Source: Apostichopus japonicus
Taxonomy: Eukaryota; Echinodermata; Holothuroidea; Aspidochirotida; Stichopodidae
DNA length: 64,000 nucleotides
NCBI RefSeq assembly: GCF_037975245.1
Contig: NC_092572.1
Span: forward strand, 31,779,989 to 31,843,988
Direction: 5' to 3'
A model generated the notes under the pieces. The model was not told the DNA's origin and searched no databases. It worked only from the letters and a program-made list of their open reading frames with translations. This document shows, piece by piece, positions 23,690 to 35,697 of the stretch (the first letter of the stretch is position 1; each line of letters opens with the position of its first letter). The position numbers and the translations under genes were made by a program.

Positions 23690-25065
23690 TATACACACCT
23701 CCATCAAAAACAGTAGGGTTCTTGTACTCAATGTTATGAATCCGCACACCAAGTATTACAAACCAAACCAAATCTCTAATAACTTCGCACATTAAGGTCG
23801 CAGAGGAGTCCACTTATGGACAATTTAGATTGGAATATGCCCACGAAACTTGAAAGAATCAACTTGAAAGAAGCTAATACAGGTCACTGGAGGTCAACCT
23901 GAGGTCAAAGGTCACCCAAATGCAGGTCTCCTATTGTATTACAATAGTGTAACTCCCAACCTTGATGGACATTTGGTTCTAAAGTTATTGCAAAAATACT
24001 AGTTTTTGACCCCTGATTGACCTTTGTTGACATTGGATCACATGACTGTTATGTTTTGAAACAATCCCTTACCCCATTCACAACTAGTCCCAAAATATCA
24101 ACCTTGTGGACTGTCAATGGTAGTTTCACAAGTTATTGAGAAAAACTAGGCCAACATTACAGCCAACTCCATGAAGTGAAAGCAAATCTCAAGTTCACAG
24201 GTGCTTGACCTAGTTTCTCCTTGGCAGCTGGCCAAGAAATGTTTTGAAATTCGTGGTACCTGTGCAACTTACATCCAACCAGAACTAACAATGATCTACA
24301 AATATTTTCTAGAGAAGGCATGCTCCGCCATTCAAGTGCACTATTCCATCGAAATCACATCAACTCTTTAGCAAAATATCCATACGGATGAGTGACAAGT
24401 GTTGAAGAAGCTCTAGCACTTTTATATATCTATGGTCTGCAAGCAAGCCTTGGAAGACACTGTTACACACACACAGGTATGTAGCTATGTACATAGCAAT
24501 TCAGGACTTCTAGCGACACAGTTAAGTCAATGGGGATATTGTCGCGAGTTCAGATTCAAATCTACGGATGCCCGTAAGATCATTTTCAATTGTCAATAGG
24601 CTCTCCTATCCTTATGAGGCGAATCGCCCATGTCATCTACTTATAGGCTGGACGATGGGAGATACCGTATATTATGAAAAGGTTTTTACAAGTTGACCCC
24701 TGGTGACCCTAAATGACCTTCGACATCCACCAAAAACGATAGGCTTTTTGTACTTAATGTGATCAACCTACATACCAAAAATGAAATCAATCCAAGCTTT
24801 GTTTCTTGAGATATCATGTTTACAAGCTTTTCACTATTTGACCCCTGGTGACCTTAAATGACCTCTGACCTACACCAACAACAATAGGCTTCTTGTACTC
24901 AATAAGGTACTCCTATGTACCAAATATGAGAACTGTCCAAGCTTCCCTTCTTGAGATATCCTGTTTACAAGCTGGGCGTCACAAACGCGCGCACACCCGC
25001 ACACACACCCATACACACACGCATGATTACAAAGGTTACAATTATCATCGAAACCAAAAATGATG
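23690..25065 (+). repeat. Dispersed repeat family B with ~150-bp internal units
   Basis: Blocks around GACCCCTGGTGACC...CCAAGCTT...TTGAGATATC..GTTTACAAGCTT recur about every 150 bp (24.69 and 24.84 kb, with a diverged start near 23.7). The element closes with a CACACA-rich stretch and GGTTACAATTATCATCGAAACC at 25.03-25.06 kb. Its left part (24.53-24.68 kb) matches the inverted copy near 4.37-4.51 kb. Confidence 0.7.
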
Positions 25066-25691
25066 GAAGTTCGATTGTACCTGTTCACTTATCAGCTCTA
25101 TCAGCTGAAACTTCTAGCTAATGCAGGAATAATTATAGCATGTGTGCAGTAATCAGGGTTGTGGTGATTTTGATTCTCCACAGAAAAAAAATCCTTAGTC
25201 TACTTTGCTCCTGATTTTATTTATGAAATAACCTAATACAAGTATGGTGAATCTTAATGTAAACACTACCAAATTTCTGCTTACATGTCCCAGCCCATAT
25301 AGATGAGATGTCTGTATCCGTAATGTATGTAGGCCTACTACCACAAAAAGAATCATATCTCGTATTCGTATTTGCGGTGCTGGCTTTTTTTAGTTATGTC
25401 ACAATTTTTTTTTTAATAAGTAACACATATCAAGACTTAGCCTACAAAACCAATTTCTCTGTAAGTGCTGCAAATCACTCAAATTGCATAATCTTGGAAG
25501 TTCATCAATTGTGTATTACTAAAACAAATTGGTTGTGGCACACAGTATTACTTGGTAGAAATGGTCTGTCATATTGTTTGAGAAAGTTGTCTTACTGTAC
25601 TGACTGAGATAGTTGATGTATATGCACATGGTAGTCATTAACTTAACATCAATAACTGATCATGTAAGGCGCATTCATTAAAGTAACTCAC

Positions 25692-25875
25692 TAAGGTTTG
25701 CAAGTTTGCATGCAGAATAATGCAACAGTGCATCGCTTAGAAGATCGATCCTGTGTGATTGGGTCATCTCTTTGGTGATATGAGAGAACTAAATTCTCAG
25801 AAATGACCATAATCTTTCCACACACTCCCCGTCCGTTAGGCCAAATGCTTTCTTCCATCTTGTGCTATATGACAT
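25692..25875 (-). CDS. KDZ transposase C-terminal catalytic motif exon
   Basis: After acceptor GTGGTGCAG the exon reads MSYSTRWKKAFGLTDGECV then ERLWSFLRI, TAG, FSHITKEMTQSHRIDLLSD and ALLHYSACKLANL. The G(L/V)TDGE..ER.WS.L motif followed by ITKEM.P.HR.D.L.DAL.HY is diagnostic of KDZ (Kyakuja-Dileera-Zisupton) transposases; the Glu of DGE is the conserved acidic position of this block. It joins the 29.6-kb exon in phase 0 (HCQ|MSY), as in intact family members. The in-frame TAG just after LRI interrupts the motif, and spacing there is one residue longer than usual. Donor GTGAGT follows. Confidence 0.88.
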
Positions 25876-26533
25876 CTGCACCACCAAAAACAAAAACAGA
25901 GAATGCTGATAATTATTAGTTTAAAACAAAATTCACAAATCTCCATTAGTAAAGTCAAGGTCTGGTGTATTGGCCCTTAATGAATAAGTCATTACTCGCC
26001 GCATGATCTGATGTGCTTGAGCTACCAACCAATGAACATATTGCTTTAAAGCCAACACACATGTTCTCTGTACAAAAAGCATCTAAGCAGAATGTAAGCA
26101 GAGCAGACTGTTCCTGTCTAGCCTGTAATGTCACTTACGAATGATGTTATGTAACCACAGATTTTTTCAAATATAACATGCACTGACAAGGTGAAATGGG
26201 AGCACTTAAGCTGATAGATCAACTTAACGAATTAAGACCAAAAATTAATTTACAAATTTCTTCAAATGACGCAGGTTAAACCTCCCTCCCCTCACCGTGC
26301 CCCAACTCCCAGCGGACTAACATATAATGCAATACATGTGCTCCATATATACATCTAGTACACTAGCTTTTTCTTTATCAACATTCTGTGATTAAGTTCC
26401 ACCAAAAACAATATAATACTGGTACTGTACTTACTTTAGGTTCATAGTTACATGCACAATTTAAAAACTGTAATGGTCTCCAATTAACTCAAGGCACACA
26501 CACTCACCTGCACACATGTTTGTATTACATCCA

Positions 26534-26682
26534 GACCGAGGACCCCATTGTATTTTCCATTTTTCAAATCCACGTACCCTAACCCTAACAATACCCCATA
26601 CAATAGCATTCTTCCGAGGACGTGGTGATTCTTTAGAAATCACAACCGAGGACCTGAAATTCTTTTGTTCAAGTCCTCGGTC
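26534..26682. mobile_element. Small element with GACCGAGGAC inverted ends
   Basis: GACCGAGGAC at the left and GTCCTCGGTC at the right form a perfect 10-bp terminal inverted repeat over 149 bp. CCGAGGAC also occurs twice inside, near 26612 and 26646, the pair flanking a GTGATT...AATCAC stem. No target duplication is evident. Confidence 0.45.
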
Positions 26683-26702
26683 AGATAGAAAAACAAACGC
26701 AC

Positions 26703-26732
26703 CCTCGCACACACACACACACACACACACCC
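26703..26732. repeat. (CA)n microsatellite
   Basis: An uninterrupted ACACAC run next to the small inverted-repeat element. Confidence 0.9.
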
Positions 26733-26817
26733 AATAAAATAGTATTTGTACATACATACTCATACAACTACCTCAATTATAAAACTAGGTGGCATATGAC
26801 ACTTGCAAGCCTGTTCT

Positions 26818-29510
26818 AAACAAGAGCCCAAGGGCACTGTGGTTCCTTGCTTGGGGTATATGACAATACACATAATATTATCAAGCAAGATTGGGCTGAA
26901 ATAGTCCAAGTAATTGTGGTCCTACATGTTCCCATAAAGTAACCAACACTATAGCCAACACTTTTGTGATCACAAAATGTGATCGGAGTTTTTATCAAAA
27001 GCCACTTTTGAGATCTAAATATGGCGTCGAAAATGTAAGAAATATAAGAGACCTACAAGCGTGTCAACAGATATGATAACAATGGTGACCTCAGATGACA
27101 TGACCTTTAAGTTTCAAAATGTTCCACCACCCCATTCACAACTTGTCCCAAAATATCAACCATGTCACACCTTGGCATTGAGATTTAATTGCATTAAATG
27201 TCAAAAAATTAACTTTGAACTTGTATGTAACTTCACACACAAAGGTCACCCGGAGGTCAACCAATTGACATTTTTGATCGGTGAGACCAAAATAGAGCAT
27301 GACTGTAAAAATTCAAACATTTTTTTCTTTGTCCATTTTCTCCCCCCATAATACTACTTTTTAACATTTTTAACATTAGCTGACCTTTGGTGACCTTGGA
27401 TCACATGACCGTTAAGTTTGAAAATATTCCCCTATACCATTTGCAACTTGTCCAAAAAAATCAACCTTGTCACACCTTGGCACTGGGAGTTATTGCATTA
27501 AATGTGTGAAAATTAACTTTGACCTCAAATAACTTCGCACACGAAGGTCAAATGGGGGTCAAACCGTTAACATTTATGATCAGAAGGTACCTTTAACATC
27601 TGAAAATAGCATCGAAACTGTAAAAATCCACAAAACACGAAAAGGTCACCAGAGGTCAAATTGAGGTCAAGGGTCACCCAGATGCGGGTCGACAATTGAA
27701 TTACATTGAAGCAACTCCCAACCCTAACGGACAATTTGTTCTCAAGTTGTCGCCAAAATACTAGTTTTTTATCATTAATTGACCTTTGGTGACCTTGTAT
27801 CACATTACCGTTAAGTTTGAAAATATTCCCCTATACCATTTGCAACTACTCCAAAAATATCAACCTTGTCACACCTTGGAACTGGGAGTTATTGCATTAA
27901 ATGTGTGAAAATTAACTTTGACCTCATATAACTTCGCACACGAAGGTCACACGGGGGTCAACCCATTGACATTTATGATCAGAAGTTACCTTTAACATCT
28001 GAAAATAGCATCGAAACTGTAAAAATCCACAAAACATGAAAAGGTCACCAGAGGTCAAATTGAGGTCAAGGGTCACCCAGATGCGGGTCGACAATTGGAT
28101 TACATTGAGGCAACTCCCAACCCTAACGGACAATTTGCTTTCAAGTTATCGCAAAAATACTAGTTTTTTATCATTAATTGACCTTTGGTGACCTCGGATC
28201 ACATGACCGTTAAGTTTGAAAATATTCCCATATACCATTTGCAACTTGTCTCAAAATATCAACTGTGTAACACCTTGGCACTGGGAGTTATTACACTAAA
28301 TGTCTGAAAATTAACTTTGACCTCATATAACTTAACATACAAAGGTCACCTTGGGTCAACTTATTGACATTTTTGATTGATGAGACATAAATTACAGCAT
28401 CAAACTATACAAATTCAAACATTTTTTTCTTTGCCCATTTTCTACCCCCAAAATACTAGTTTTTTGACATTAATTGACCTTTGGTGACCTCGGATCACAT
28501 GACCGTTAAGTTTGAAAATATTCCCCTATACCATTTGCAACTTGTCCAAAAATATCAACCATGTCACACCTTGGAACTGGGAGTTGTTGCGTTAAATGTC
28601 TGAAAATTAACTTTGACCTCGTATAACTTCGCACACAAAGGTCACACGGGTGTCAACCAATTGACATTTTTGATCGGAAGGTACCTTTGATATCCAAATC
28701 TAGCATCAAAACCAAACATTTTCTTTTTTGCTTGTTTCCTCCCAAAATAAGCACATTTTTTCTAATGTGACCTTTGACCTTTTGACCTTGGTTTCAGATG
28801 TAGTTTAATCTCCTGATTCCAAAAAACAAAACGAAAAGTCTGTACAACCATCCTAACTCCGACCGAAAAACTTTGACCCCATATAACTTCGCACATAAAG
28901 GTCACACGGGGTCAACCTATTGACATTTATGATCAGAAGGTACCTTTGACATCTGAAAATAGCATCGAAACTGTAAAAATCCCAAAAACACGAAAAGGTC
29001 ACCAGAGGTCAAATTGAGGTCAAGGGTCACCCAGATGCGGGTCGACAATTGGATTACATTGAGGCAACTCCCAACCCTAACAGACATTTCGTTCTCAAGT
29101 TATCGCAAAAATACTAGTTTTTTATCATTAATTGACCTTTGGTGACCTCGGATCACATGACCGTTAAGTTTGAAAATGCTCCCCTAACCAGTTCACAACT
29201 TGTCCCAAAATATCAACCTTGTCGCACATTGGCACTGGGAGTTATTGCAGTTTTAATATTTTCGGTTTTTGGACCATAACTGACCTTTGGTGACCTTTGT
29301 GGGCACCAAAAACAATAGGGCACACCTTCTCCATATGGCGGATCTATAGTTCAAGTTAAGCCTCAATCCAACATTCCCTTATTGAGATAGAGCGTACCCA
29401 AGCAAGTGTCACAGACGCACACACACACACACATACACACACACACACACACATACACACACACGCCAACCTGACTGCATAGGTTCCTTTTGCTAAAGCA
29501 AGGAACCAAA
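26818..29510 (+). repeat. Helentron-like dispersed repeat, family A, with ~398-bp satellite core
   Basis: The left end reads AACAAGAGCCCAAGGGCAC followed by GGTTCCTTGC. The interior is an array of ~398-bp units, for example starts of GACCTTTGGTGACCT near 27383, 27781 and 28179 and partial units after that. The right end has a GGCACACC...ATGGCGGATC block, a (CA)n tract and the near-palindrome GGTTCCTTTTGCTAAAGCAAGGAACC. Terminal hairpin, microsatellite and tandem core resemble Helentron-associated non-autonomous elements of marine invertebrates; that class call is inference. It lies in the KDZ gene intron. Confidence 0.75.
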
Positions 29511-29557
29511 AATGAATAGTAAAGCAGACAACTTGCCAGAAACGTGCATGTGTTTAC

Positions 29558-29635
29558 CTGGCAATGAAGATTATGTCCATATGCATGAAATACAGGCAGT
29601 GTCATATCAAAACCTCCCAATTCCGGCATATTCCT
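29558..29635 (-). CDS. KDZ transposase HAYGH exon
   Basis: A 78-bp exon between acceptor TTCATCCACAG and donor GTAAAC. It encodes RNMPELGGFDMTLPV then FHAYGHNLHCQ. The (P)xFHAxGH...CQ motif precedes the GLTDGE block in KDZ transposases, and here the two exons are adjacent in order and phase although separated by 3.7 kb of intron filled with a family A repeat. The His and Cys residues of the motif are intact. No stop is present in this exon. Confidence 0.88.
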
Positions 29636-30544
29636 CTGTGGATGAAGAACAATTGTTAATGATTTATTTAATTCAAAATATAAATTTGTTGTTTGCATTA
29701 TACTCAATTGGCACTTTCATGGACATTAATTAGACAGTTTTGTGGTCATGTATCATGTACTACAGTAACAAGAGCACCAACAGTGCATAATATCTTACTA
29801 TGAGGTAATAAGTATTTAGGGAAGATGGATTTTGCAAGGCTATGGTAGAAAGGGGGCTGTAGTTTTCATGCAATGACTAAAACACACTAATCACTTACTG
29901 TTACCAAGTTGCCAAAAAGGAGATAGTTGTAGTAAAAGCATTTAATATCTTAGATTGGTAAAAGGTACTTAACTACTATTTCATAACATTTTTTCCATTT
30001 TGGTACAAAACTTAACTTTTTGTTCTGTAACATTTACACTGTAATATCCTTGCTAATCTGTATAAGAAATGGGTATCACATTACTGCAAAGGAAATGACC
30101 ACATATAAGGTCAACAAAATGTACCTGTATACAGTGGTTTGTGCTGTGGATCAGCAATGAGGTCCCACTTTACCATTTAAAGGCTCAGTTCTGGTCAGTA
30201 CCAAGAAATGTCATATGGTTACGAGACATGAGTTGGCAAAGAAGGTTTGCACTGCATGCACTTTAATGTGTTCTAATCAGGTTCCAGTCATTGGTGTTTC
30301 AGATAAAGTTAAAATTATGCAAAGGCAATTAATTCTCACTCATGCATGCTGATGTATACTTGATACAGACTGGGGGCATATGGCTGTTGGCTACATGCTT
30401 ACTCCTACACCTTAGAGAGCTATCATCATTTCAAACATTTTAAACTCCTTAGTGATAAATGTAGGCACACATGATGTTAGTTCTTGAACATCCCATGTAG
30501 ACCACTGCATAGCCTATGATAACTGTAACCAACTGTTGTCATTG

Positions 30545-31680
30545 TCCACATTACCTGACCTTTGGTGACGTTGGTTCACATGACCGTTAAGTTTGAAAAT
30601 ATTCCCCTATACCATTTGCAACTTGTCCAAAATATCAACCTTGGCACTGTGAGTTATTGCATTAAATGTGTGAAATTAACTTTGACCTTGTATAACTTTG
30701 CACACGAAGGTCAAACGGGGGTCAACCCATTGATATTTATGATCAGAAGGTACCTTTAACATCTGAAAATAGCATCAAACTGTAAAAATCCACAAAACAC
30801 GAAAAGGTCACCAAAGGTCAAATTGAGGTCAAGGATCACCCAGATGCGGGTCGACAATTGGATTACATTGAAGCAACTCCCAACCCTAACGGACAATTTG
30901 TTCTCAAGTTATCGTAAAAATACTAGTTTTTTATCATTAATTGACCTTTGGTGACCTTGTATCACATGACCGTTAAGTTTGAAAATATTCCCCTATACCA
31001 TTTGCAATTACTCCAAAAATATCAACCTTGTAACACCTTGGAACTAGGAGTTATTGCATTAAATGTCTGAAAATTAACTCTGACCTCATATAACTTCGCA
31101 CACGAATGTCACACGGGGGTTAACCCTATGACATTTATGATCAGAAGGTACCTTTAACATCTGAAAATAGTATCAAAACTGTAAAAATCCCCCAAAACAC
31201 ATAAAGGTCACCAGAGGTCAAATTGAGGTCAAGGGTCACCCAGATGCGGGTCGACAATTGGATAACATTGAAGCAACTCCCAACCCTAACAGACATTTCG
31301 TTCTCAAGTAAACGCAAAAATACTAGTTTTTTATCATTAATTGACCTTTGGTGACCTCGGATCACACCACTAAATTTGAAAATGTTCCTCTAACCAGTTT
31401 ACAACTTTTCCCAAAATATCAACCTTGTCGCACATTGGCACTGGGAGTTATTGCAGTTTTAATATTTTCCGTTTTTAGACCATAATTGACCTTTGTGGGC
31501 ACCAAAAACAATAGGGCACACCTTCTCCATATGGCGGATCTATAGTCCAAGTTTGGCCTCAATCCAATATTCCCTTATTGAGATAGAGCGTACCCAAGCA
31601 AGTGTCACAGACACACACACACACACGCACACACACGCCAACCCTGACTACATAGGTTCCTTTTGCTAAAGCAAGGAACC
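30545..31680 (+). repeat. Second, 5'-truncated family A repeat
   Basis: It begins abruptly inside a ~398-bp unit (starts near 30547, 30943 and 31340) and ends with the same GGCACACC...ATGGCGGATC block, (CA)n tract and GGTTCCTTTTGCTAAAGCAAGGAACC hairpin as the copy at 26.8-29.5 kb. Unit sequences are nearly identical to that copy. Confidence 0.8.
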
Positions 31681-31782
31681 AAAAATGCAACATGGCATTA
31701 TCAGTTGAATGGCACATAGTAGCATATCACAGCATGGTATTATACAGTGTATATGTATTCCACTATGATGTATATTTCTTAC

Positions 31783-31885
31783 CATGTTTGTCAAATAACC
31801 TCATTGACTTCAAATATTTCTTGTTACAACTGTGTTGTGAGGCAATGAGCTCTCTGCAGAAATTGAAAGTTGAACGGTATCCATT
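31783..31885 (-). CDS. Candidate exon of the transposase N-terminal part
   Basis: 103 bp between acceptor ATTTGCTCACAG and donor GTAAGA, open throughout: NGYRSTFNFCRELIASQHS then CNKKYLKSMRLFDKH. Its position between the CxC and HAYGH exons and the F...C.EL pattern suit the region before the KDZ core. Family assignment is by position rather than by a clear motif. Confidence 0.45.
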
Positions 31886-33480
31886 CTGTGAGCAAATACA
31901 CATAAAAAGCAGATATATAGCTATCTAGACAACATTATGCTCATCACTTAAAAGGTCAAAAAAAGTTTTGTCAAATAAAAGCAACTTTCATTTCTTGAAG
32001 ATGTTTATAATACTGTGCAGCAGGGTCCTCTTTAATCTCTCCAGAAGGTAGTTTTAATAAAGAATTTTGAAAATGTGTGTATTACAAGGGATGTGTAGAA
32101 AGTTTATGAAAGCTTCATATGTACAAGATTCCTTGTACTGTGTTTTGATGGTTTGATGGTTTTTTGAAGGGGGGGGGGGGGGGTTGCCTCGCACAGACTG
32201 TTGCTTTAAATAACATGTCTTTTTAATATCTTGGATCTTAGAGTATTGTCTCTTTCTGCCATGCCCATTGTACTTTTTTATCTGAATATAGGGCACCAGA
32301 TTTGTAGGCCCCAAGCAGACAGTTTGACTCCATCAAAAATGGAAGGCCCAGTGTACCAGGTGTGCAGGTGTCATATTCCTCTTCCTGTACATGATTTTAC
32401 ATTAATAGGTTGCATATCATTGCAGGCAGCCTTCTACGAGACTTGCATGCATTGAAGTAGGTTACTCTACACTTTTTCTGTTAAATTACACAGTTAGTCG
32501 CTATCTATCCTAATTTACCAGAAATGATCAACCAGTAGCGAATAGGTCTCTTCAATGCCCCTCTCCCCAACCCCTACCCTGCATGTTATTGTGTTACATA
32601 AAGCTCAGCCTAGTAGAGTACAGTGTGGTATTATATAAGGTTATGATCCAAACAAGCATGAAAATCAATTGTCCTAACCTGCAGTTTAATCTAAGTAGGA
32701 ACTTCACAGAACATCATAGTTTTTTTTAACTGTGGAACACACAGTGTGACAAATTGCATTACATTCATAATTCACAAAGCTCATTCTGTAATAGGTGAGG
32801 GGAGAATCAGAATTTGTAGCTTCATTGAGTGTACTGTTTTAATTCATCAATGCCACTACACATTACAGTTCCCTAGAAATGTAACCATACAAGAACACTA
32901 GAAATTGGCATATACTGTAAGTTCCTGCTAGGAGGAACTACTGTTAGTGGAAGCCGTGATTTCCATACTGTAAATCCCACCTTGGGATCATTCAGTAATA
33001 GGTACCAAAGCAATCATGAGTATTCCATGTTGTGAAATTTGCAGCAAATGCCAATGTACTGTATACTACTGTTTCAATATCTCTTTCAGAACAGAGCTCT
33101 TGGAGCCAAATGCCAATGCAGAAAAATTAGCCACGGTTAATACATCAATAAGGTTATAATTTTGGTCATGAAATAATGATAACCCGTACTTGACAGGACA
33201 TACATGTGTAAGTACTTACAGATCACATCGCACAGACCAAAACAATCTACTTTACTGTGATCCAATTTCAGGAATTGGCATCGCAGTGCCAACCCCTAAA
33301 CATGGTGCTAAAGAACAAAGTCACATATTCTCATTATTATTTTTTTACTTTGTGTGATTATAATCATTGGGTTTGAAGTTATTTGTGTGTAGTTTGGTAA
33401 TCTTCAACTAGAGCATTGGCTACCTCAATCTGGAGTGGCTGGTGTAAAATATGCTCTCTGAACACAAAAATGGCTTTTAC
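31886..33480. other. Intron, a G tract, no clear exon
   Basis: A run of 14 Gs lies at about 32169-32182. I looked on the minus strand for the missing KDZ core motifs and could not assign any. Confidence 0.4.
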
Positions 33481-33720
33481 CTTAAACTGTATTAAATGGT
33501 GGAACTGTGCATTCTCTCTGTGACCCCACAGAAGATAGGTCTTGAGGTGCAGTCTTCACACATTACTAGTTATGAAGTTACAGTGTTGCAGGAATCACAC
33601 ATGTTGGAGGTTGGGGCAACTGACTCAATGAAAGTATTGGTAAGCTTGGAACAAAGTGCCTGCCAAGCATTTGCAGCTTCTCTTCCTGTTTCTCCAGCCA
33701 TCAGATGATCGTGATGATGA
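33481..33720 (-). pseudogene. CxC cysteine-cluster exon of the KDZ transposase
   Basis: The frame reads GREAANAWQALCSKLTNTF, IESVAPTSNMCDSCN, TVTS, TAA, LVMCEDCTSRPIFCG, then TERMHSSTI and TAA (33492-33494). W..L...L...IES....C..C......C.DC.....FC......HS is the arrangement of the CxC domains that precede KDZ cores. One expected cysteine after IFC is absent (FCGVTERMH). Two in-frame stops mark this exon as non-functional. Donor GTAAAAG follows at 33480. Upstream (33.72-34.05 kb) an open frame with Ser/Pro-rich sequence may be its 5' continuation. Confidence 0.65.
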
Positions 33721-33959
33721 TGATGCTGACCACAGTGTGAATACTGAGTTCTCCTGTGAGAGGGCTTGGATCACCTTGAAGGAGCTCCTCGGTAGCAGGT
33801 GGATATGGGTATGTCTCCCCAGCAAATAAACTGCTCTCAGGGTATGTCCTAGTCAAAGGGCCACGCCTCTCGTTCTGTTGACTACATCTTGTGTACTCAA
33901 ATGAGGCCCTCGTCTGGGTCAGGTCGTCGTTTACCTTTATATGGAAAAAATTTAATTTC

Positions 33960-35697
33960 TGTTTTTGCATTGGTGGCTTCAGAGGCATGATACTCTGTGA
34001 AAAGATGATGACAAGTATTTTTTTATATTTTCTTACAATCCTGTACATGTCTAGCAGTTGGTTTTAATTTTCTTTGGTTATATTGCCACATGGAAGCTTG
34101 AATGACTTCTTGTAATTTGGCAAAGAACACAGGCATTATTTGAGAGCTTTAGAGAGTCACTTCTAGGTTCAGAGGGATACTGAGTAACCAACGTAACATG
34201 TTATCGAAGTGGTGAGTAAACACGACTTTCTATACAAATTTGATGTGAGAAAGCTTCTCCTCTGTTGTACAATATAACAGCTGTGAAAATATGTGAGTCA
34301 TTTAATTACATTGTTTCCTAGTTAAAGTTTCAAGATATAAAAGATATTAATTCTATGCATGATGAAACTGTCGTGTACATACTGTACACATTTCACATTC
34401 AAACTTCAACTGATATCAAAAAAAAATACTGAGTAAATAGCAATGGGCTCATACAATAAGTTGGCGAAAGCCTATTAGTACTACAGATACTGCGTTTAGT
34501 TTGTTTAAGTACTTAAACCAAAAGATGAATCACAGGAAAGATAAAGTACATGAAACCTTCAAGAAAAAAAAATACCACATTACATTTGAATTTTTTTCCA
34601 ATTTTAACAACCATTATAACAGGTTGTTTCTGGTTTTAAGATATTGTGTACATATGAGGTCATATTTTGACCCCTCTTGACCCAAATGACCTGTGATCTC
34701 CATTAAAAGGAAAAGGCTACTTGTACTCAGTATGGAACACCTTCCCTACAGGCTACAATTTACTAAACATGAGATATGCCTCCAAGTTTCCTTTGAACAT
34801 GTGATATTAAAGTAACAAGGTTTTTACAATCTGACCCAGTCTGACCTCCACACAATAAAAAACGGTGCTCAATGTGGTCCACCTGCATACCAAATTAAAG
34901 ATTTGTCAAATCGTCTCTTGAGGTATGATGCTTACAATGTTTTCACAATTTGACCACTGTTGACCCAAATGACCTCTGATCTTCACTACAACTCACAAAA
35001 ATAATAGGCGTCTGGTACTCAATTTGGTGGTACACCTTCATATCGCATATGTGATTTCTTCACTTCTTGCCAGACACTAATTGAACTTGACTACCCTTCT
35101 TGTGGGCCTATTCTATATTGAAGTACATTACAATTATATATACTGTACTGCACCGTCGGATATTGGGAAATAACAGCTATGTGCCGCCATGGGATATGTC
35201 ACATGACTCGTGCACACCCACTGGCTGACAGATTTCTCCTGGTTTTTCAAACTGTCTGGTTACCAGCAACTTAATGTAATCACCAAATGTGATGATCACA
35301 CATACTGTAAACAAATTAGCAGTGACATTATTTTAGTTGCATACAGATTGAGAAGCTGAAGTTTATCACCCCTTTGATAACTAGCTAGAGCAGACATTTC
35401 TTAAGGGGCAAATTTCATTTTCTAATGCACAGAAGACCTATCCTAGGCTTAGCAGGTTAGACTAAATGATAATAGACTAGATAATATACGAAGAATAAAA
35501 CACCGTACCCAGCGATACTTCAATGACGCCTAGGTCTGCATGTTGTTGTATTATGAGGATTTGTGTTGAAAACTGCACCACCTTGATTGAATAATTGGCA
35601 TTTGCAAAAAAAGAAAACAAATGTGCTATACTGTATGTAGGACACACCTTTAATGTCTTTGAGACTTTGACATGCTTTCAGTGCTTTCTACTGTAGT
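33960..35697. other. Spacer with family B repeat copy
   Basis: Between about 34.64 and 35.06 kb, units of roughly 150 bp (GACCCAAATGACCT..., ...CTTGTACTCA..., CAAGTTTCC) match family B in the same orientation as the 24.7-kb copy. Otherwise nothing is recognised. Confidence 0.5.

Larger units (their letters stand above)
9725..33720 (-). pseudogene. KDZ-type transposase gene with homeodomain, HMG-box and chromodomain tail (decayed)
   Basis: At least a dozen minus-strand exons, read from high to low coordinates, encode parts of a KDZ transposase and a long C-terminal extension. Order: CxC cysteine cluster (33.48-33.72 kb), unknown exon (31.8), HAYGH...CQ exon (29.6), GLTDGE..ERLWS exon (25.8), coiled exons (22.9, 22.6), homeodomain (19.5 and 17.5), HMG-like (17.5 and 16.1), decayed exon (15.0), linkers (14.5, 12.1, 11.4, 11.0, 10.2) and chromodomain (9.8). 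KDZ proteins are eukaryotic cut-and-paste transposases with an RNase H-type core, known from fungi and animals. The core exons with the first catalytic residues were not found. In-frame stops and a frameshift argue for a dead copy. Joining the transposase to the tail is inference, because phases around 22.5-25.7 kb do not resolve. Confidence 0.7.

Noticed and set aside
26576-26590. Telomere-like CCCTAACCCTAAC
   Set aside because: Only two units inside the small inverted-repeat element; not an interstitial telomere array.
32290-32460. Missing KDZ core exon on the minus strand
   Set aside because: Frames are interrupted and no motif could be aligned with confidence.
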